NCBI RefSeq assembly: GCF_900143025.1
Contig: NZ_FRCT01000004.1
Location: forward strand, 124,001 to 188,000
Origin: Ruminococcus flavefaciens
GTDB lineage: Bacteria > Bacillota > Clostridia > Oscillospirales > Ruminococcaceae
Reading direction: 5' to 3'
DNA length: 64,000 nucleotides
The position numbers and the translations under genes are program-made. The notes beneath the pieces were generated by a model, which had not been told where the DNA came from, did not search any database, and saw only the letters and a list, made by a program, of their open reading frames with translations. Shown here in pieces: positions 58,474 through 64,000 of this stretch (position 1 is its first letter; each line of letters starts with the position of its first letter).

Positions 58474-60054
58474 ATGAGCGAAAATCAGGTAAACACCCCT
58501 GCTCAGGCTGAAGAAGAGCCTGTACAGGATATTAATATACTCAAGAAGGACAGACTTGATAAGCTTGCCGGTCTCCGCGAGCTTGGACACGATCCCTTCA
58601 CTATTACTAAGTTCGACGTTACAGGTCATGCTGCTGACTACAAGAAGGAGTACGAAGCTAAGGAAGCTGAGATACTTGCAGCCTGCGGCGACGATGAGGA
58701 GAAAAAGACTGCTGAGCTTGAAAAGCTCAACGAAAATATTATCCGTATCGCAGGTCGTATTATGAGCTGGAGAGATATGGGTAAGGCTAACTTCATCGAC
58801 GTTCGTGACAAGTCAGACCGTATACAGGTATATGTTCGCTCCAATGATGTTGGCGCAGACCTTTTCAAGGAATTCAAGAAAAAGTGGGATATCGGCGATA
58901 TCATCGGCGTTGAGGGCTATGTTTTCAGAACTCGCAAGGGCGAGATCTCTATCCACGCAAAGAGCATAACCCTGCTCACCAAGTCTCTCCTCCCTCTGCC
59001 TGAAAAGTGGCACGGCCTCAGAGACACTGATACAAGATACCGTCAGCGTTACCTTGACCTCGTTATCAATCCTGAGGTAAAGGAAACATTTATCAAGCGT
59101 TCAAAGATAATATCCTCAATCAGACGCTACCTCGATAATCAGGGCTTCATGGAGGTCGAGACTCCTATGCTGGTCTCAAATGCAGGCGGTGCTGCTGCAA
59201 GACCATTCGAGACTCACTACAACGCTCTCGATGAGGACGTTAAGCTCCGTATCAGCCTTGAGCTCTACCTCAAGAGACTTATCGTAGGCGGTCTTGAAAG
59301 AGTTTACGAAATAGGCAGAGTTTTCAGAAACGAGGGCGTTGATACCCGTCATAATCCCGAATTCACTCTTATGGAGCTCTATCAGGCTTATACAGATTAC
59401 TACGGAATGATGGACCTTACAGAGAATATGTTCCGCCATGTAGCTCAGGAAGTATGCGGTACTACCTGTGTTCCTTACGGTGAGCATATGATCGACCTGG
59501 GCAAGCCTTTCGAGCGCCTCACCATGATCGACGCTGTTAAGAAGTACTCAGGCGTTGATTTCAACGAGATAAAGACTCTTGAAGAAGCCCGCAAGATAGC
59601 TGACGAAAAGGGCGTAGAATATGAGAGCCGCCACAAGCGCGGTGATATCCTCAACCTCTTCTTCGAGGCTTATGTTGAGGAGCACCTCATTCAGCCAACT
59701 TTCATCATGGATCACCCAATAGAGATATCTCCTCTTACAAAGAAGAAGCCCGATGCTCCTGACTATGTTGAGCGTTTCGAGCTCTTCATCACAGGCAGAG
59801 AGATGTGCAATGCTTACTCCGAGCTCAACGATCCTATCGACCAGCGTGAGCGTTTCAAGGCTCAGGAAGAGGCACTCAGCCAGGGCGACGAAGAAGCTAA
59901 CCGCACAGACGAAGACTTCCTCAATGCACTTGAAATTGGTATGCCTCCTACAGGCGGTATCGGTTACGGTATCGACCGTCTTGTAATGCTTCTTACAAAC
60001 AGTCCGTCTATCAGAGACGTACTTCTCTTCCCAACACTGAAAAGTCTTAACTGA
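58474..60054 (+). CDS. lysS: Lysyl-tRNA synthetase (class II)
   Basis: The 526-aa enzyme has an N-terminal OB-fold anticodon-binding domain (about 70-185), class II motif 1 (near FMEVETPMLVSNAGGAAARPF), motif 2 (FRNEGVDTRHNPEFTLMELYQAY, near 285-307) and motif 3 (GGIGYGIDRLVMLL, near 492-505). It charges tRNA-Lys. The first 40 residues are a charged extension. It is in one operon with greA. Confidence 0.97.
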   Translation: MSENQVNTPAQAEEEPVQDINILKKDRLDKLAGLRELGHDPFTITKFDVTGHAADYKKEYEAKEAEILAACGDDEEKKTAELEKLNENIIRIAGRIMSWRDMGKANFIDVRDKSDRIQVYVRSNDVGADLFKEFKKKWDIGDIIGVEGYVFRTRKGEISIHAKSITLLTKSLLPLPEKWHGLRDTDTRYRQRYLDLVINPEVKETFIKRSKIISSIRRYLDNQGFMEVETPMLVSNAGGAAARPFETHYNALDEDVKLRISLELYLKRLIVGGLERVYEIGRVFRNEGVDTRHNPEFTLMELYQAYTDYYGMMDLTENMFRHVAQEVCGTTCVPYGEHMIDLGKPFERLTMIDAVKKYSGVDFNEIKTLEEARKIADEKGVEYESRHKRGDILNLFFEAYVEEHLIQPTFIMDHPIEISPLTKKKPDAPDYVERFELFITGREMCNAYSELNDPIDQRERFKAQEEALSQGDEEANRTDEDFLNALEIGMPPTGGIGYGIDRLVMLLTNSPSIRDVLLFPTLKSLN

Positions 60055-60066
60055 TAATATACAATT

Positions 60067-60090
60067 CGGGCGGCAATTGCCGCCCGTTAT
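60067..60090 (+). terminator. Palindromic terminator after lysS
   Basis: A 20-bp perfect palindrome CGGGCGGCAA / TTGCCGCCCG starts 12 bp after the stop, with a modest TTAT tail. Confidence 0.75.
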
Positions 60091-60107
60091 CGTAAAAGGA
60101 TATATTT

Positions 60108-61016
60108 ATGAATGATAAAAAGAACAATCAACCACAGCCTGACAACGATGAAAAGCTCGATATAAAAAAGAGCATCTTTCAGGTAAACAAGGAACTGCAA
60201 AAACAGCGCGAAGCTGAACAGGAAGCTATGCAGGCTGAGATAGAACGCAAACACGCTCAGCGCGAAAAGGAAAAGCGTGAGGCTTACGAAAAAAAGCTTC
60301 AGGACGAAAAGATCGAGCTTATGCGCATGAAGCAGGGACTTATCGAAGAAAGCGAAACTATCCATGAAGAAAAGGAAGAGGAGATACAGCTCACCTTCTG
60401 GAAAAAGATAGGCAATTTCTTCTACCATAACAAATGGTGGCTGGGTCTTGCGGTATTCTTTGTAGCTCTTGGCTCTTACCTCACATACGACCTGCTTACA
60501 AAGCCGCGTCCTGATATGGTCATACTCATGCTGTGCGATAATGCAACTGTCGGCAACTCTGCATATCTTGAAAGTTACTTCACTGATTTCGGCGAGGACA
60601 GTAATAAAAACGGCAAGACCGAGGTAGCGGTATACTATATCCCCTACAGTGATGACGAGTATACCAACTATCAGAACGGCGTTACTACTAAGCTGACCAA
60701 TTACCTTAACAGCGATGATGCTGTTATGGTCATAGGCAACGAAAAGACTGTCACAGACCTGCTTATTCCCGACGATTCACTTGTAGACTTAAGTACCATG
60801 TTCCCTGATAATCCAAAGGTGGATAAGTACTTCTTCTACCTAAAGGATACAGATTTTGCTGAAAAAATAGGTGTACCCAAGAATTGTATCACCGATGATA
60901 TGTTCTTTGCACTCCGCAAGCCACAAGATCTCAGAAACGCTTCCGCAAAGGAAATACAAAAAACCTACGACAAGGATATCGCAACATTCAAACGTATCAT
61001 AAATGACTTATCATAA
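60108..61016 (+). CDS. Membrane protein with cytoplasmic coiled coil and extracellular domain
   Basis: The 302-aa protein begins with a hydrophilic charged region (about 1-100) that has a strong Glu/Lys/Arg/Gln-rich coiled coil (about 28-95). One membrane span follows (about 116-137, WLGLAVFFVALGSYLTYDL). The C-terminal 160 residues have the strand pattern of a small alpha/beta fold, with LTNYLNSDDAVMVIGNEKTVTDLL and FFYLKDTDFAEKIG. No enzyme motif is recognised. It is probably a surface-linked sensor or anchor specific to Ruminococcaceae. AAAAGGATA precedes the ATG. Confidence 0.7.
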   Translation: MNDKKNNQPQPDNDEKLDIKKSIFQVNKELQKQREAEQEAMQAEIERKHAQREKEKREAYEKKLQDEKIELMRMKQGLIEESETIHEEKEEEIQLTFWKKIGNFFYHNKWWLGLAVFFVALGSYLTYDLLTKPRPDMVILMLCDNATVGNSAYLESYFTDFGEDSNKNGKTEVAVYYIPYSDDEYTNYQNGVTTKLTNYLNSDDAVMVIGNEKTVTDLLIPDDSLVDLSTMFPDNPKVDKYFFYLKDTDFAEKIGVPKNCITDDMFFALRKPQDLRNASAKEIQKTYDKDIATFKRIINDLS

Positions 61017-61324
61017 TAAAAACAGCTCTCCTTTGCCGTGACACTGATATAGAATATTTATGTAAACTATTGAGGAGGACCCTTTTGAAAAAGGGTCTCT
61101 CCTCAAACTCCTCCCCTAAAACTTTCAGTTTTATTTTTTCTCAGATAGGGCACACCCTGCATTACTTGCAGGGCTTTTTTATTTATGGTGTGCCCTATCT
61201 GAGAAAAAATCAGCTAAAAAAGTCTTTGGAAAGGGGTTCGGGGAAAAGCCTTTCTTCAGAAAGGTTTTCCCCGATAATTACATATATACTTTTATATCAG
61301 CATCACGACAAAGGATAGCCGTTT
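61017..61324. repeat. Long inverted-repeat intergenic element
   Basis: A 24-bp perfect inverted repeat (61133-61156 and 61187-61210) encloses a terminator stem. Flanking arms carry related hairpins: GAGGAGgACCC...GGGT (about 61071-61103) and CGGGGAAAAGCC...GGTTTTCCCCG (about 61239-61273). A shorter related copy lies at 47948-48005. No gene is visible here. It looks like an interspersed intergenic repeat of about 200 bp. Confidence 0.75.
61155..61180 (+). terminator. Terminator at the centre of the inverted-repeat element
   Basis: The stem CCCTGCA / TGCAGGG has a TTACT loop and is followed by CTTTTTTA. Confidence 0.9.
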
Positions 61325-62560
61325 TTATTTATGCAGTTTAGTTGTTTTTATTTCGCCGTCGATGAATTTTGATATTTTTGCCACTCGTTCACGCTCATTA
61401 AAGCCCAGTCCCTTGATAGACTTTTTAAAGAACAACCTGTGTATAATAAGTGAAATAATAAAATTCACAGGCGTTGACATAAGCAATACTATCAACACTG
61501 TTACAATCAAAGCAGCTATAATTGCTCTAAAGTCTTTATTCCATTCATTGGAATAAAAAAATGAGAATACACATATTGCCGACAATATTTCCAATGCTAA
61601 AAAGATCAGGATACTGTCCAGCGAATATTTACGGTTGAATGGCACCTCAGAATTAACAAATTCTCCCGTCTGTCCGTTCATAGCGAAAGTATAGTTCTTT
61701 TTCCTGTATGTAACATTCATAAACCATATAGGAACAAGGTAATACATCAGCTTTCTTTGGCTGATATCAGTTTTCTTCCGTACTCTGTCAGGAACGAAAT
61801 CGCCCCCAACCATTGATGCAACTCTGATGGAGCAAACATTCTTTATCTCTTTATCAGCAATATCAATAGCGTGCTCGGCTCCGATAGAGTATCTGTTGGC
61901 ATAAAAGCCCGTAAGGCAGGACTCTGTGAAGTCCTCGGCTTTGTTATAATCAAAGGGCTCAGCTGCATAGAAAATATTTTTCTGCACATCTGTTGCAAGG
62001 ATAGGATAGTCCTTTATCCTGATGTTTGCGTTGGTTTCATCGTTGATATTGGTATCGCAGGTGCAGCTGTAAAGCCATATAGGTATGTAACAGCCCCTGA
62101 TATTATCCGTAACCCTTTCGTCCTTGAATTCCTTTGGAGCATATCTTGAAGCGGCTATGTAGCTCCTGTACTGTTCAGCAAATTCCTCTGCCTTTCTGCT
62201 GAAAGGTATGACCTTATCGGGACGTATATCCCCTGCAAAATTTGAAGAAATTATCACATCATGGCTGCAAAAAGGACATTTTGCCACAGATGAAGTAGTT
62301 TTTGTTATGATATTTCCGCCGCATGACGGGCAGGAGTACTCTTTGAACTCCTCAAGCACATCGGGCTCCCATACGAATTTTGTACGCTCTATCCAGTCAA
62401 AATCCGACAGTTTTTCGTCGCTTACCTCTTTAAAATGAGAACGAATATATTCAAAGTCATACTTATTTGAACAAAAACCGCAAACCATATGCTGCTGGTC
62501 AATATCATACTTCAATGGTGCGCCGCAATTCGGGCATTTATATTCGGTAACATCTGACAT
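61325..62560 (-). CDS. Zinc-ribbon protein with two C-terminal membrane spans
   Basis: The 411-aa protein has two rubredoxin/zinc-ribbon knuckle pairs: CPNCGAPL...CGFCSNKY (residues 9-33) and CPSCGG...CPFCSHD (near 77-100). A soluble domain (about 110-310) with IWLYSCTCDTN and YLVPIWFMNV follows. Two membrane segments (about 315-340, SILIFLALEILSAICVFSF, and 348-385) precede a basic cytoplasmic tail. Similar proteins occur in many Firmicutes as uncharacterised TFIIB-type zinc proteins. The start has no strong Shine-Dalgarno. The function is unknown. Confidence 0.75.
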   Translation of the reverse strand: MSDVTEYKCPNCGAPLKYDIDQQHMVCGFCSNKYDFEYIRSHFKEVSDEKLSDFDWIERTKFVWEPDVLEEFKEYSCPSCGGNIITKTTSSVAKCPFCSHDVIISSNFAGDIRPDKVIPFSRKAEEFAEQYRSYIAASRYAPKEFKDERVTDNIRGCYIPIWLYSCTCDTNINDETNANIRIKDYPILATDVQKNIFYAAEPFDYNKAEDFTESCLTGFYANRYSIGAEHAIDIADKEIKNVCSIRVASMVGGDFVPDRVRKKTDISQRKLMYYLVPIWFMNVTYRKKNYTFAMNGQTGEFVNSEVPFNRKYSLDSILIFLALEILSAICVFSFFYSNEWNKDFRAIIAALIVTVLIVLLMSTPVNFIISLIIHRLFFKKSIKGLGFNERERVAKISKFIDGEIKTTKLHK

Positions 62561-62672
62561 ATTTATTCACCAACCGTCTGTTTGAAATAATTAAAATAAA
62601 AAAATATATACAATAATCAATGGTTTTCCGTTGAAAAAACGTCTTTTTTTGCCCCTTTATAGAAGGACATTT

Positions 62673-63764
62673 TCAGAACACCAGATATTCGATAACAGAG
62701 TTTGACATAAGAAAGCCCTTTGCAGTCAGCCATACTCTTTTTCCGTCAGTCTCCGCATATCCTTCCTTAATAAGCGGCGGCAGCTTCTTTTCTATCTCAG
62801 CACTATGCTCAGGTACATCGCTGAAAACGAGTCCCTCCTTCAGTCTCAGACGCAGCATTGCATACTCCTCAAAGCCGCAGGGACTTTCGTCAGTTATCGT
62901 GATATTCTGCACCTCACTTGCTATGAAATCCGCAATATCCCGCTCTACCGCAAATCTTTTTCCCTTATAGCAGGAATGTGCCGCAGGACCTATGCCCAGA
63001 TAATCCAGACACTTCCAGTATCGGCAGTTATGACGGCTCTCAAAGCCTTTCTTTGCGAAATTCGACACTTCATACTGCATGAAGCCTCTTTCTTCAAGAA
63101 GCCTGACCATTTCGAGATAAAGCTCCGCGGACTCGTCCTCATCGGGAAGTCTGCGCTTAATCTCCTCGCAGTCAAATGCAGTACCATTCTCGGTCTTTAA
63201 AATATAAGCCGAGATATGCTGTACGGGCAGAGCAGTCAGCTTCTCCACCGAGTATTGCAGGCTCTCCTTTTTCTGGTCGGGCAGAGCTATCATAAGGTCG
63301 CAGGATATATTCTCAAAGCCTGCTCCGACTGCGTCCATAACCGCCTTTACTCCGCGGTCTGCGCTGTGTACACGCCCGAGGATTTTCAGCTCATCGTCTA
63401 TCATGGACTGCATACCAATGGAAAGGCGGTTTACACCTGTACTGCGAAGCTCTCTCAGCTTATCGGGAGTAAGTGTACAGGGATTTGCTTCAAGAGTTAT
63501 CTCCGCATCAGCATCAAGGGAAAAGCACCTGCCTATCTCATTCAAAATGCTGTCAAGCTGTTTATAAGAAAGAAGCGACGGAGTACCGCCGCCAAAATAA
63601 ACTGTATCGACATTTGTCCCACTTTCACCGTAATGACGGATATTCCGCAGGACTGCATCAACGTAATCCTCTGCCTGCACCTTAGTCCAGCTTACTGAAT
63701 AAAAGTCGCAGTAGGCACATTTTTTACCGCAGAAGGGTACGTGTATATATATACCAAGACTCAT
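62673..63764 (-). CDS. hemW: Radical SAM heme chaperone HemW
   Basis: The 363-aa protein has the radical SAM cluster motif CGKKCAYCDFYS (near residues 12-23, CxxxCxxC), GGGTPSLL (near 58-65), EANPCTLTPDKLRELRSTGVNRLSIG (near 92-117) and a HemW C-terminal domain (YEVSNFAKKGFESRHNCRYW, near 230-250). This family was formerly annotated as oxygen-independent coproporphyrinogen III oxidase. HemW delivers heme; it lacks the extra cysteine of HemN. It overlaps the upstream gene by 4 bp (ATGA). Confidence 0.92.
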   Translation of the reverse strand: MSLGIYIHVPFCGKKCAYCDFYSVSWTKVQAEDYVDAVLRNIRHYGESGTNVDTVYFGGGTPSLLSYKQLDSILNEIGRCFSLDADAEITLEANPCTLTPDKLRELRSTGVNRLSIGMQSMIDDELKILGRVHSADRGVKAVMDAVGAGFENISCDLMIALPDQKKESLQYSVEKLTALPVQHISAYILKTENGTAFDCEEIKRRLPDEDESAELYLEMVRLLEERGFMQYEVSNFAKKGFESRHNCRYWKCLDYLGIGPAAHSCYKGKRFAVERDIADFIASEVQNITITDESPCGFEEYAMLRLRLKEGLVFSDVPEHSAEIEKKLPPLIKEGYAETDGKRVWLTAKGFLMSNSVIEYLVF

Positions 63765-64000
63765 TTTTCGTATGCATCAAGACGTATGGTCTCCATCATC
63801 TTAAAGCAGAAACCGTTTACTATCTTAGGAACGATATACATACCCAGCATAAGCGCAAGTACGATAGGCACCTCATGAGTATCCCACCAAACGCTGTCCT
63901 TGCCGTGAAGGTATACAAATATCACGAATGCAAAGGAAATAAGGAAATATATAGCCGAAAAAGTGGTTGCTCCCTTTCCGTTCACGCAAAGCTTCTGACA
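63761..64000 (-). CDS. Small two-span membrane protein, 5' end outside the window
   Basis: From the window edge the frame stays open to a stop at 63761; a GTG at 63985 is possible but no Shine-Dalgarno is seen before it, so the start probably lies beyond 64000. The visible part has two membrane segments (AIYFLISFAFVIFVYL and VPIVLALMLGMYIVPKIV) separated by a short polar loop. It overlaps hemW by 4 bp and is probably in its operon. The function is unknown. Confidence 0.6.
   Translation of the reverse strand, partial: CQKLCVNGKGATTFSAIYFLISFAFVIFVYLHGKDSVWWDTHEVPIVLALMLGMYIVPKIVNGFCFKMMETIRLDAYEK

Overview
The window looks like a chromosomal segment of a cellulosome-forming Ruminococcus (Oscillospiraceae, Bacillota). 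It encodes four secreted proteins with type I dockerin modules plus a dockerin pseudogene. It also has a GH130 mannooligosaccharide phosphorylase, AT-rich intergenic DNA with sigma-A style promoters (TTGACA/TATAAT, 17-bp spacers), AGGAGG ribosome binding sites and a Firmicutes-type DUF1934-argS order. The genus is an inference from family content; no rRNA gene is present to test it.

Positions 1 to about 40.3 kb are accessory DNA. At the left edge a minus-strand operon (8087 down to 1) encodes a 603-aa protein of unknown function, a PAPS-reductase-like BrxP and an ATPase BrxC that runs off the window. This is the start of a BREX type 4-like phage-defence locus. A dockerin protein follows (8.8-11.3 kb). 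A patchwork of small cargo genes then runs from 11.7 to 20.3 kb: a WYL regulator, a NADAR antitoxin of the DarT1-associated family, a coiled-coil protein, a broken ADP-ribosylglycohydrolase, a five-repeat beta-flower protein, a DnaA-like AAA+ protein, a CX5R phosphatase and a Fic protein. Several of these share a duplicated extended -10 promoter module. A PHP phosphatase, a dockerin pseudogene and a 998-aa BspA-like dockerin protein come next (21-25.4 kb), followed by a small relaxase/RHH pair and a DUF1848 protein.

From 28.1 to 32.7 kb a DUF960 gene is followed by a tight three-gene unit (zinc-ribbon amidoligase, 60-aa hydrophobic protein, class II glutaminase) that may carry out an unassigned peptide amidation. 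A serine recombinase and a tyrosine integrase follow. From 32.8 to 40.2 kb lies a compact integrative mobilizable element: excisionase, integrase, P4-type SF3 helicase, MobC-like protein, MOBP relaxase, and a broken gene coupled to a small hypothetical. It ends beside an initiator tRNA-Met at 40.4 kb.

From 40.5 kb to the end the gene content is housekeeping and the ordering chromosomal: acetyltransferases, two paralogous dockerin proteins with matching leaders and terminators, galK with an MBL hydrolase, GH130, a D-Ala-D-Ala-ligase homologue lacking key metal ligands, DUF1934, argS, a CdaR-type regulator, ftsE-ftsX with an EnvC/PcsB-like M23 hydrolase and CtpA protease, greA-lysS, a membrane protein, a zinc-ribbon membrane protein and hemW. 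The ftsEX-hydrolase cluster is a recognisable cell-division peptidoglycan-splitting module.

The strongest leads for new biology are the amidoligase-peptide-glutaminase operon, the 603-aa first gene of the BREX-like operon, and the ADP-ribosylation-themed cargo cluster.
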